A DNA stretch of 10,071 bases, taken from assembly GCA_027619145.1 (NCBI GenBank), contig JAQCGA010000098.1, forward strand, positions 1-10,071, in the 5' to 3' direction. This DNA comes from a bacterium. GTDB lineage: Bacteria > Latescibacterota > UBA2968 > GCA-2709665. The position numbers were made by a program, and so were the translations under genes. The notes beneath the pieces are model-generated. The model was not told the DNA's origin. It was given only the letters and a program-made list of their open reading frames with translations, and made no database searches. Position 1 is the stretch's first letter. Every line of letters begins with the position of its first letter. This document shows, in pieces, positions 1 to 8,089 of this stretch.

Positions 1-24
1 TTCACCCACACCAGCCCAGAAAAC

Positions 25-3000
25 TCATGTATCGTTTCTTTTACCGTTCGCACTTCTAGATACACCGGCAGTTTCCTCCAACCGCATTGGAATCACAAGC
101 GTAAACGTTGTCCCTTTCCCTACCGCACTATCCACCAGAATCTCTCCACCATGCTCTTGCACAATACCATAACTGATAGACAACCCCAGTCCAGTACCTT
201 CGCCCACATCTTTGGTCGTGAAAAATGGCTCGAAAATATGCTCCAGGTCTTGTGGCCGAATCCCTGAACCCGTGTCTTGAAACTCAATCCGAACCCGGTC
301 TTCTTCCAGATGGGTCCGAATGAAAATTTCACCTTCCTCCTCGATTGCATCAGACGCATTGGTCAGCAAATTCATAAACACCTGGTTGAGCTGGCCTGCA
401 TAACATTCCACAGGTGGCAGGTCTGCGTATTCCTTCTTTATCTGAATACGATCTTTGAACTGGTGTTCCAACAGCGCCAGCGTTGTGTCGATCCCTTCAT
501 GAATATCCACAACTTTACGGTCCGCCTCATCCAGGCGAGAAAACGTGCGCAAACCCAACACAATCCGCTTGATGCGATCCGCTCCGCCGGCACAGCTTGC
601 AATTAGCCGCCCCAGGGTTTCAAACACCTTTTCCCTGCGCGCAACAACCTCCGGGGAAACACCGTGGCACAACTCCCGCAATTCTCCCACATACCGCCGC
701 AAATGATCCATATTTGCATAAATAAACCCAATCGGATTGTTCAACTCATGCGCCACACCAGCCACCAGCCGACCCAGCCCGGCCATCTTTTCGCTATGTA
801 CCATTTGCACCTGAGCTGTCTTCAATTCTTTCAACGTGTCCTGAAGTTCTACATTGGTCTGAAACAGTTTCCTGTTGGCATCCGAAATTGCGCCGTTGGA
901 TTCCTCCAGCCGCCGCCCGCGTTGGATCAAGCGCGTCGCCTGTAAGGCAATTAAACCGACGGCAACACACAACGCCGCCCACAGCCCAATCCGTTCGTAC
1001 GGCAGGTGCACATTCAGCGCCATTCGGGCCGGAGCTTCTGAATACACCAGATCCCGGTCCACTGCTTCTACCTCAAAGGTATACCCCCCAACAGGCAAAT
1101 CCTCATACTCTACACGCTGTTTACGCGTGATACGCCAGGTATCATCGTACCCCTTTAACCGGTACCGAAACACCATTCCACCTGGACGGGTTTTAAAACT
1201 CATTCCTCTGAATTCGAATGTGGTTAACCCTACCGCAGAGGAAATCGAAAACGCAGACACATTCTCAAACCGCCTGTTAAACCGACGGTTGGCCACCACC
1301 GCCGTAATGGACACCCGGGGCGGCGAAGGCGCAGGGGGTCGGTACCGCGTAATCCCGTTGTGCGTACCAAACCAGAAATCGCCTTCCCGATCCTGTAACA
1401 CCACCCGTACGCCATTATCCGACAAGCCATCCTGCTTCATCAGGGTCTGAAATACCTGGCCGTCGAACCGGCTTACACCTGCCTGCCACAACCCGAACCA
1501 GTACTGCCCCTTTTGATCCTGGAGCCCCCAGTACACTTCATTGTGCGCCAGGCCGTCTTCCGTGTTATACACTTTCCAATCTTGCCCATCGAACCGACCC
1601 ATACCACCGCCGAAGGAAGCAAACCACAGGTCTCCCTCCCGATCCTGGAAAATAGACCGAACCTGGTTCCCCTGAAACGCCACAGGGGTATCCTGGTTAA
1701 AAAATTTGCGCCCATCAAACCGACCCACGCCTCCGGTAGACCCGAACCACAGATCTCCCTCCCGGTCCTGATAGATAGACCGTACGTTATTCGACGGCAG
1801 GCCGTCTGCGGTACTGTACGTGCGCCACTCGCGGCCGTCAAACCGGCTTATCCCATTCCCGCTGGTGCCAAACCAGAACACGCCTTCTCGGTCTTGAAAA
1901 ATGGCCAACACGCTGTTGCCAACCAGACCATTCGATGTATCATACACAGTCCAGGACTTGCCGTCGAACCGGGCCACACCCCCAACATCTTTTTCTCCGC
2001 CCGTACCGAACCACAGGCTCCCCTCTCGATCCTCAAATATGGACATGACAAACCCACTCGGCAGACCGTCTTTTTCTGTGAACGTAGTCAGTTTTTCTCC
2101 ATCGTACCGGCTCACACCGCCTTCAGTTCCAAACCACAAATTCCCTTCCCGATCTTCCAGCATCGAACGCACGCTGTTGTCCGTCAGGCCGTTCTCTTTT
2201 GTAAATACCGTAAATACGCGCGGTTCGTACCGGCTTACGCCACCTCCACTGGTACCAAACCAGAGATTCCCTTCCCGGTCTTCAAAAATACCTGTCGCAA
2301 AATTGTGCGCCAGGCCGTCTTCTGTTGTGAACGTCTTCCATTTTTTTCCGTCATACCGGCTCACCCCGCCTGGTGTACAGAACCAGAAATTTTCATCCCG
2401 ATCCTGATACACAAAGAGTACCTCGTCACGTACCAGGCCATCTGCTGTTGTAAACGTCTTCCATTCTTTCCCGTCATAACAGCTTACACCAGTACCCCAG
2501 GTACTAAACCACAGGTTTCCTTTATGATCTTGAAACATGGAGATTACAGGCGCACGCTCCCTGCCCTCGGGTGCGGTAAATACTTTCCACTCCTTCCCAT
2601 TATACCGGCTTACCCCACCCGGCGTACTGAACCAGAGATTTCCATCCCGGTCTTCCAGTAGCGAAAATACCTGATTGGACGCCAGACCGTCCGCTGTCGT
2701 AAATGTCTTCCACTCCCTCCCATCATACCGGCTGGCACCATTGGAAGTGCCGAACCACAAATTCCCATTCCGGTCCTGAAGAATATCCGCTACGCTGTTG
2801 TCAGCCAGACCGTCCGCTGTCGTAAACGTCTTCCATTCCTCACCATCGTACCGGCTCACGCCCTTGCCTTCGGTGCCGGAAGCCGTGCCCGTGCGACTGC
2901 TGGTGCCAAACCACAGGTTGCCCGTGCGGTCCAGCTCAATGGCGCTAACAGCATTGTCCGCCAGCCCTTCAACCCCGGTGAACGTTTCAAAAACCTGTCC

Positions 3001-3597
3001 ATCGTACCGGCTCACGCCTGCACGAGTTCCAAACCATATGTATCCGTCTTTATCCTGACAAATAGAACTGACACTTCCGCTGGGCAGACCATCCATAACG
3101 CTGTACGTGTGCCACCGGCCCGTTCCGCCATGGGCATCAACAGCGCGACCCAAACCGACGGGAATCACCTTCCCGGACACGCCAGATGCCGTGTAAATAC
3201 CAAAATGTATCGGAATCAAGCTATCCGGTTGCGTGGAGCCAAAAACGGTCCCCAGTTGCCGCAACGTATTGCGTAACTCTGTACTTTTCCGCATCGCATC
3301 CAGCGTCTGTGCTACCCGCGACGGCGAATCGAACTCGAACAGCCTGCTGAACACACTGTCCGGGGTTACCCTACCCTGTTGCAGGGATTCGACCAGGCCA
3401 AAGGTATTCACAAAAGGAGTAAGTTTTTCTCCGTACATCGCTTCGAATTCATCTACCCGTTCCGGCGGCACAATAAAAGAAAGCCGTGCAAGCGTTGAAA
3501 CACCGGATGTTTGGGCCTCACTCTGGCTACTGCAAGCAATAAGAAACAGCATCAGAAAACGTAGAATCCGCCAAACCCGGTCTGAGAACACGTCCAT
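25..3597 (-). CDS. Periplasmic beta-propeller (Reg_prop) sensor histidine kinase with N-terminal ferredoxin-like domain
   Basis: This is a 1190-residue membrane sensor kinase. The ATG at 3597 is supported by AGAGG eight bases upstream. Residues 1-22 form a signal sequence ending in a lipobox-like LIAC. Residues about 33-120 resemble a dimeric alpha-beta barrel (ABM/NIPSNAP-like) unit. Residues about 161-753 hold 14 propeller repeats (D-R-x-G-x-LWFGT...GVSRYDG...GL), enough for two seven-bladed propellers, with insertions in blades 2 and 9. A Y_Y_Y domain spans about 800-863 ('FRYRLKGYDDTW'), followed by one membrane helix (about 868-888) and a coiled coil. The kinase core has the phospho-acceptor H950 in GVAHELNNP, N-box NLLTNASDAI (1076-1085), G1 DTGSGI (1108), F-box FEPFFTTK (1122) and G2 GTGLGLS (1134), so it should be active. 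It resembles the periplasmic sensor half of Bacteroides hybrid two-component systems but ends after the ATPase domain, with no receiver or AraC domain. It follows the efflux operon and its terminator; the ligand and the partner regulator are unknown. Confidence 0.93.
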   Translation of the reverse strand: MDVFSDRVWRILRFLMLFLIACSSQSEAQTSGVSTLARLSFIVPPERVDEFEAMYGEKLTPFVNTFGLVESLQQGRVTPDSVFSRLFEFDSPSRVAQTLDAMRKSTELRNTLRQLGTVFGSTQPDSLIPIHFGIYTASGVSGKVIPVGLGRAVDAHGGTGRWHTYSVMDGLPSGSVSSICQDKDGYIWFGTRAGVSRYDGQVFETFTGVEGLADNAVSAIELDRTGNLWFGTSSRTGTASGTEGKGVSRYDGEEWKTFTTADGLADNSVADILQDRNGNLWFGTSNGASRYDGREWKTFTTADGLASNQVFSLLEDRDGNLWFSTPGGVSRYNGKEWKVFTAPEGRERAPVISMFQDHKGNLWFSTWGTGVSCYDGKEWKTFTTADGLVRDEVLFVYQDRDENFWFCTPGGVSRYDGKKWKTFTTEDGLAHNFATGIFEDREGNLWFGTSGGGVSRYEPRVFTVFTKENGLTDNSVRSMLEDREGNLWFGTEGGVSRYDGEKLTTFTEKDGLPSGFVMSIFEDREGSLWFGTGGEKDVGGVARFDGKSWTVYDTSNGLVGNSVLAIFQDREGVFWFGTSGNGISRFDGREWRTYSTADGLPSNNVRSIYQDREGDLWFGSTGGVGRFDGRKFFNQDTPVAFQGNQVRSIFQDREGDLWFASFGGGMGRFDGQDWKVYNTEDGLAHNEVYWGLQDQKGQYWFGLWQAGVSRFDGQVFQTLMKQDGLSDNGVRVVLQDREGDFWFGTHNGITRYRPPAPSPPRVSITAVVANRRFNRRFENVSAFSISSAVGLTTFEFRGMSFKTRPGGMVFRYRLKGYDDTWRITRKQRVEYEDLPVGGYTFEVEAVDRDLVYSEAPARMALNVHLPYERIGLWAALCVAVGLIALQATRLIQRGRRLEESNGAISDANRKLFQTNVELQDTLKELKTAQVQMVHSEKMAGLGRLVAGVAHELNNPIGFIYANMDHLRRYVGELRELCHGVSPEVVARREKVFETLGRLIASCAGGADRIKRIVLGLRTFSRLDEADRKVVDIHEGIDTTLALLEHQFKDRIQIKKEYADLPPVECYAGQLNQVFMNLLTNASDAIEEEGEIFIRTHLEEDRVRIEFQDTGSGIRPQDLEHIFEPFFTTKDVGEGTGLGLSISYGIVQEHGGEILVDSAVGKGTTFTLVIPMRLEETAGVSRSANGKRNDT

Positions 3598-3649
3598 AGA
3601 TCGAACCTCTGAGGGGTAAATGGGTCAATTATCTCTAAGTAAAGACTCC

Positions 3650-3750
3650 TCGCAGGCGGCTGTGGTTTCGTATTTTTTGTACTCAAAAACAAACGGGGCA
3701 CACCCCGTAAGAGATGTGCCCCACCAGATTCTTACACCATACGCCTGCGA
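3650..3750. repeat. 9-bp inverted repeat flanking the terminator
   Basis: TCGCAGGCG at 3650-3658 and its exact reverse complement CGCCTGCGA at 3742-3750 enclose the terminator, separated by 83 bp. In the operon's RNA they could form a basal stem with the terminator hairpin inside. One arm starts four bases after the permease stop; the other lies in the region upstream of the kinase gene. Confidence 0.6.
3683..3722 (-). terminator. Rho-independent terminator after the efflux operon
   Basis: On the minus strand, 33 bases after the permease stop, GGGGCACA (3722-3715) pairs perfectly with TGTGCCCC (3702-3695) across a 12-base loop. The T-rich tract GTTTGTTTTT (3693-3684 plus flank) follows. A second, mutually exclusive hairpin CGGGG-TGTG-CCCCG (3707-3694) also sits right before the T tract. 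Either form gives a good intrinsic terminator. It separates the efflux genes from the downstream kinase gene. Confidence 0.85.
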
Positions 3751-3754
3751 AAGA

Positions 3755-6700
3755 TCAGGCCTCCTGGATTCTACGAGCCGCCCACCACGCCTGGAAATCC
3801 ATCGCCAGGCTCAAAAACGTGGGCACCAGGAACAGCGTGAACACCGTAGAAACCATCAACCCACCAATCACCACACTACCCAAACCCCGGTAAAGTTCCG
3901 AACCCGCCCCCGGGAATAATATCAGGGGAAGCATTCCAAACACGCTGGTAATCACCGACATGAAAATCGGCCGTACCCGGCTGGCCACTGCATCCCGAAT
4001 TGCCTTTGGGGGACCCAGATCCGTTTCTCGAAGGTTGTTCAGGGTCTGGTGCACAATAAGAATCGCGTTATTGACCACCACCCCAATCAAAATCACAAAC
4101 CCCAGCATAGTTAACACATCCAGGGCCTGGAAGCTGATCAAAAGATTCATCATAAACAATCCCAGAATACCGCCAGCAGCAGCCGGTGGTACGCTGAGCA
4201 TAATTACGAATGGATACAGAAAACTCTCGAACAAGGAAGACATGAGCAGGTAGGTAATTACCAGGGCGAGAATCAAGTTCCATTTCATCACATCCCGCGT
4301 GCGCTTTAAATCATCTGCCGTGCCAGAAAGCTGAATATCGTACGGTGGAGCCAGTTCACCCGAGTCAATCATTGGCTGCACAATCTGTTGCTGAATATTG
4401 TCCATGGCTGTTTCCAGCGGCAGGGTTTCCGGAGGGTAGATTTGAATGGTAATCGCCCGCCTGCGATTAATATGATTTACCTGTTCCGGGCCTGTTGTCA
4501 CCTTTATCTCTGCGACAGAGTGAATCGGGACCAACTGGCCACCCGGTGTGTAGATTTGCAAATTTCCAATATCCTGTGTGCGGAACCAGTCTTCCGCGCC
4601 CTTAATGGTCAGGTCAATCTCTTTTCCTTCGAACTGGTACCCGTCTACCAGCGCCCCGTCCATCAACACATTCACCGCCCCGCCAATCTCCCGGGCAGAA
4701 AGCCCCAACTGTGCCGCACGAACACGGTCCGGCACAATACGCACCTCGGGATTCCCCAGATCCAAACTGGGAATAGGACGGGCCTGCGCCCCAGGCACTA
4801 CACCCATCACCTGCCCGAATATACGCCCCCCCAACCCCACAAGACGGTTCAGGTCCGGCCCTGTAATTTCCAGGTCTATCGCCCGTCCACTCCCTCCTCC
4901 ACGCTGAAACAAACTTGCCTGCCGCACAATCGCAATCATGCCAGGCACACCGAACAAGGGCCCCTGGATCACCGGGATCAGGTCCCGCACTTCCGCTTCA
5001 TCCTTTGAAACCACGCCCATAAACGCACTTCGTCCGAATGCCACAAAAAACATCCGATCTACCAGCGGCCCTTCCAGGGCTTTGGCTTCTGGACTACCCG
5101 GCTTCGCTTCCCAGCGCGGGCGCAACACACCCTCTATCTGCTGGCCCACCTCAATCAACTCATCCAGGTTATATCCCGGTGGCGGTAGCAAAATGCTAAA
5201 AATCATGTTCCGGTTGCCCGTGGGCAAATATTCCGCTTTGGGCAAAAGACCCCAGGCCGCAATCAGAGAAGCCCCAATGAGCACCGCCACAACCAGCAAA
5301 CGCATGGCTGTGTTGCCGCTGATACGGTACACACTTTCGGATACAAACCCACGAACCCGATTCCCGATTGCGTCCAGGAAAGACCGTGTACCCGCCTTTA
5401 CATCCGTATCTTCTCGTACCTCACCAATCATCTTATTGGACATTGCTGGAATGACTGTAATAGACACCAGCAAGCTCAGGCTTACCGAGCAGGACACCGC
5501 AATCGCGATGTCCCGGAACAACTGGCCGGCCTCGTCTTCTACAAATATAATCGGCAAGAAAATGGCCACCGTAGTCAATGTGCTGGCCAGCATGGCACCC
5601 CACACCTCTGCAGCACCATCATAGGCGGCGTTAAACCGGGATTTTCCCATCTGACGATGACGGAATATATTTTCCAGGGCAACAATGGCGTTGTCCACAA
5701 CCATACCCACAGAAAAGCTGATCCCGGCCAGGCTGATCACATTGATATTGCGGCCCAGGAGCGACATGGCCAGAAACGTTCCTACCATCGAAATCGGAAT
5801 GGCGGTTGTAATGATCAACACACTGCTAAAACTGCGTAAAAACAACAGCAGTACACCAATAGCCAGAAGACCGCCCACCACAATATTGCTGCGCACCAGC
5901 CCAATCGCACTGGTAATATAGGTCGTCTCGTCATATACTTGCTGTAAATAGAGGTTTTCTCTGGCCAGTGGACCTTCGTTCAACTCGGCAATGGTCTTCT
6001 GGACACCCGCCATCACTTCCAGCACGTTCGCCCCGGTTTCCCGTGTGGCGTTAACCGCAATGGCCGTATGTCCTTTTACCCGCACAGTTGCGGTGGCTTG
6101 TTTGTACCCCAGTTCAACCCGGGCAATATCTCCTACTCGCACATGCGCACCATTGTTGGACCGAACAACTACCTCTTCCACTTCCGAAGGCCGCACGTAC
6201 TGACCCACAGTCCGTACAATGTACCGACGTTTGCCTTCGTCAAAGGCTCCCGCACTAATATTTACGTTCTCACGTGTAATCGCCGCCGCCATCTCGGCCA
6301 CCGTAATCCGGTGCGCCGCCATTGCGTCCGGGTCTACAATGACCTGAAGTTCCCGCTCAAACCCACCATACACATTGCTCTGAGCCACCCCGGGCACACG
6401 TTCCAGGGCCGTCTCAATTACGTCTTCAACAAAATTTCGGTACAGCTCAACATCCACTTTATCTTCGTATCCAGGCTTGGCATCCAGAATCAGCCAGGCA
6501 ATCGCATTGGTATTGGCCGCACTGGCACTGCTTAAGACGGGGCGCTCCGCATCCGGTGGGTACCCGGTCACCTGGTTCAGTTTATTCGACACCTTCAACA
6601 ACAAAGCGTCCGGATCCGCGCCCACGTTGAATTCCAGCGTAATTGCACCACGGCTATCCGAACTCTCGCTGGTCATTTCTACCAGCCCTTCAACCGTATC

Positions 6701-6913
6701 CAGTTGCTCTTCCTGACGTTGTACAATTTCTTGCTCTACTTCCTCTGGGCTTGCCCCCGGCCAAATCGTGGTCACCGTTACAATAGGTCGGTCTACATTG
6801 GGGGTGAGCTGGATAGGAATGCGGAAAAGCGCAATCAATCCAAACAGCACCAGGAATAAAACACCGACCGCTACACTGACCGGCCGGTTAATAGAAGAAT
6901 TGATCAATTTCAT
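3755..6913 (-). CDS. RND multidrug-type efflux permease (HAE1 / AcrB family)
   Basis: This is the inner-membrane proton-driven pump of the tripartite system, 1052 residues, matching the usual RND length. The N-terminus is typical: MKLINSSINRPVSV, then the first membrane helix, then 'RIPIQLTPNVDRPIV', with 'WPGASPEEVE' opening the porter domain. Membrane helices cluster at about 340-490 and again at about 877-1037, with the second large periplasmic loop between about 560 and 870; this is the duplicated 2x(1+5) plan. In helix 4 the motif GMVVDNAIVALEN places Asp at residue 407, the proton-relay position of AcrB, while AcrB's next Asp (408) is Asn. In helix 10 the motif GVVVNNAIL has Asn948 where AcrB has Lys940. 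It is therefore HAE1-like but not a close AcrB; I do not assign a drug, metal or lipid substrate. Metal-exporting members usually carry other helix-4 motifs. The start ATG at 6913 fits the family N-terminus; its Shine-Dalgarno sequence (AGG, 11 bases upstream) is weak. It is the last gene of the operon. Confidence 0.95.
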   Translation of the reverse strand: MKLINSSINRPVSVAVGVLFLVLFGLIALFRIPIQLTPNVDRPIVTVTTIWPGASPEEVEQEIVQRQEEQLDTVEGLVEMTSESSDSRGAITLEFNVGADPDALLLKVSNKLNQVTGYPPDAERPVLSSASAANTNAIAWLILDAKPGYEDKVDVELYRNFVEDVIETALERVPGVAQSNVYGGFERELQVIVDPDAMAAHRITVAEMAAAITRENVNISAGAFDEGKRRYIVRTVGQYVRPSEVEEVVVRSNNGAHVRVGDIARVELGYKQATATVRVKGHTAIAVNATRETGANVLEVMAGVQKTIAELNEGPLARENLYLQQVYDETTYITSAIGLVRSNIVVGGLLAIGVLLLFLRSFSSVLIITTAIPISMVGTFLAMSLLGRNINVISLAGISFSVGMVVDNAIVALENIFRHRQMGKSRFNAAYDGAAEVWGAMLASTLTTVAIFLPIIFVEDEAGQLFRDIAIAVSCSVSLSLLVSITVIPAMSNKMIGEVREDTDVKAGTRSFLDAIGNRVRGFVSESVYRISGNTAMRLLVVAVLIGASLIAAWGLLPKAEYLPTGNRNMIFSILLPPPGYNLDELIEVGQQIEGVLRPRWEAKPGSPEAKALEGPLVDRMFFVAFGRSAFMGVVSKDEAEVRDLIPVIQGPLFGVPGMIAIVRQASLFQRGGGSGRAIDLEITGPDLNRLVGLGGRIFGQVMGVVPGAQARPIPSLDLGNPEVRIVPDRVRAAQLGLSAREIGGAVNVLMDGALVDGYQFEGKEIDLTIKGAEDWFRTQDIGNLQIYTPGGQLVPIHSVAEIKVTTGPEQVNHINRRRAITIQIYPPETLPLETAMDNIQQQIVQPMIDSGELAPPYDIQLSGTADDLKRTRDVMKWNLILALVITYLLMSSLFESFLYPFVIMLSVPPAAAGGILGLFMMNLLISFQALDVLTMLGFVILIGVVVNNAILIVHQTLNNLRETDLGPPKAIRDAVASRVRPIFMSVITSVFGMLPLILFPGAGSELYRGLGSVVIGGLMVSTVFTLFLVPTFLSLAMDFQAWWAARRIQEA

Positions 6914-6970
6914 AAATAAGAGTACCTGTTGATCCCGCTTATAAATCCGGGTTTAACTGCTCCAGATTTT

Positions 6971-6988
6971 CCCTGACCCCTGACCCCT
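6971..6988. repeat. CCCTGAC microrepeat overlapping the adaptor stop codon
   Basis: The plus strand reads CCCTGACCCCTGACCCCT, about 2.6 copies of the 7-mer CCCTGAC (GTCAGGG on the coding strand). Its right end runs into the TAG stop of the adaptor gene at 6987-6989. The remaining 73 bp or so before the permease contain no promoter that I could recognise. Confidence 0.7.
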
Positions 6989-8012
6989 ACTGCTGCTTCC
7001 GAATCACCTTAATCTCCTGCCCGTCCTGCAACCGCTCATTGCCACGAACAATTGCCATATCTCCTGCCGTTATGTCTCCTGTAACCGCAACGTACCCCTG
7101 ATAGGCAAGCCCGGATTCAACCCGATGCCGCACGGCCTTGCCATCAACAGCCAGAAAAACAACGTGCCCATCCGGCGCATTGACCACCGCATCTTTATGG
7201 ACCAGGAGACTCGCTTTCGATTCCTCAATAATAAATCGAACCCGTGCAGCCATATGGCTACGAATGCGCCCGTCTGGATTCATCACTTCCACCGCCACAG
7301 GGAATGTGTGGGAATCTGCATACCCTTCCGCCAGAACCGCAACAATCTTCCCCGGGATCGCTACACTTCCCAGCGCATCCAGAAATACATCTGCAGTTCC
7401 TCCCAGTTGAATCCGGTCCACTTGACGTTCGGGAACATTTACATACACCCGCACCGTATCCGTGGAAATCAATTGTGCAATCTCGTCACCCTGCCCAACC
7501 CATTCACCTACCTCTGTCATCGTCTGTACAATATGCCCTGAAAAAGGAGCCACAACCTTCAATGCCTTCAGGCGACTCTCCAGGTCCTGGAGCTTTGCGC
7601 GTGCTCTTGCAAGCTGGTACGCGGAATTCCGCAGGTCCTGTTCAGAAACCGCTTCCTTTTTCAGCAATTTTTCACTCTGGGTATAATTGAATAATTGTAA
7701 CGCCACATCTGCCCGAGCCTCCACCAGGTCGGCCAGAAGCTGGTCGTTATTCAGCCGAAAAAGTACATCGTTCTGGCGCACCGCCTGCCCGGCCTCTTTG
7801 TACCGCTTTATCACCAGGCCGTCCGTTTCACTGGCAATCAGGCTACTGCGGCGCGGCTGTACCATACCTACCAGTACAATCTCGTTACGTACGTTCTTCT
7901 TTATCACATCCGCAACAATCACTGGCGCAGGCGGCCGCTCCTGCCCCGTTGCCACCGACACACAAACCAGACACAACACCACGCCACTCATCCAGCGAAT
8001 CATTTTGCTCAT
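6987..8012 (-). CDS. RND efflux periplasmic adaptor (membrane fusion protein, HlyD/AcrA type)
   Basis: This periplasmic adaptor links the RND pump to the TolC-like channel. I chose the ATG at 8012, with an AGGA ten bases upstream, giving 341 residues. The TTG at 8042 would put an unlikely charged stretch before the signal peptide. A signal peptide occupies about residues 1-23 (MSKMIRW, a hydrophobic core, cleavage near ATG/QE). There is no convincing lipobox, so unlike AcrA it may not be lipid-anchored. The first half of the lipoyl/barrel-sandwich domain is near residues 55-86 ('SETDGLVIKRYKEAGQAVRQ'), a short alpha-hairpin follows at about 88-150 with coiled-coil character, and the second half is at about 152-183 ('VVAPFSGHIVQTMTEVGEWV'). 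A beta-barrel (about 185-265) and a membrane-proximal domain (about 266-340) complete it. The hairpin is short for a family member. The gene lies between those for the channel and the pump, as expected of one operon. Confidence 0.92.
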   Translation of the reverse strand: MSKMIRWMSGVVLCLVCVSVATGQERPPAPVIVADVIKKNVRNEIVLVGMVQPRRSSLIASETDGLVIKRYKEAGQAVRQNDVLFRLNNDQLLADLVEARADVALQLFNYTQSEKLLKKEAVSEQDLRNSAYQLARARAKLQDLESRLKALKVVAPFSGHIVQTMTEVGEWVGQGDEIAQLISTDTVRVYVNVPERQVDRIQLGGTADVFLDALGSVAIPGKIVAVLAEGYADSHTFPVAVEVMNPDGRIRSHMAARVRFIIEESKASLLVHKDAVVNAPDGHVVFLAVDGKAVRHRVESGLAYQGYVAVTGDITAGDMAIVRGNERLQDGQEIKVIRKQQ

Positions 8013-8089
8013 ATATAAATCATCCTGTCTATGTTCCAACAACGCAAATCCACCCTATTCATCCGCCACGATCTGTCTTTGTTTTTCCC

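Noticed and set aside
1513..2661. Long plus-strand open frame (382 codons) opposite the propeller region
   Set aside because: It is antisense to the repeated blades, which keep one frame open by their periodic codon pattern. Its product is low-complexity and has no recognisable domain or start signal.
3600..3628. TTGACC-N17-TTCGAT as a promoter for the kinase
   Set aside because: The -10 match is poor and transcription would begin at or after the ATG, which would lose the Shine-Dalgarno sequence at AGAGG.
8013..8042. Upstream TTG start for the adaptor gene
   Set aside because: It would add a charged stretch (EHRQDD) before the signal peptide; the ATG at 8012 has an AGGA upstream and gives a normal signal sequence.
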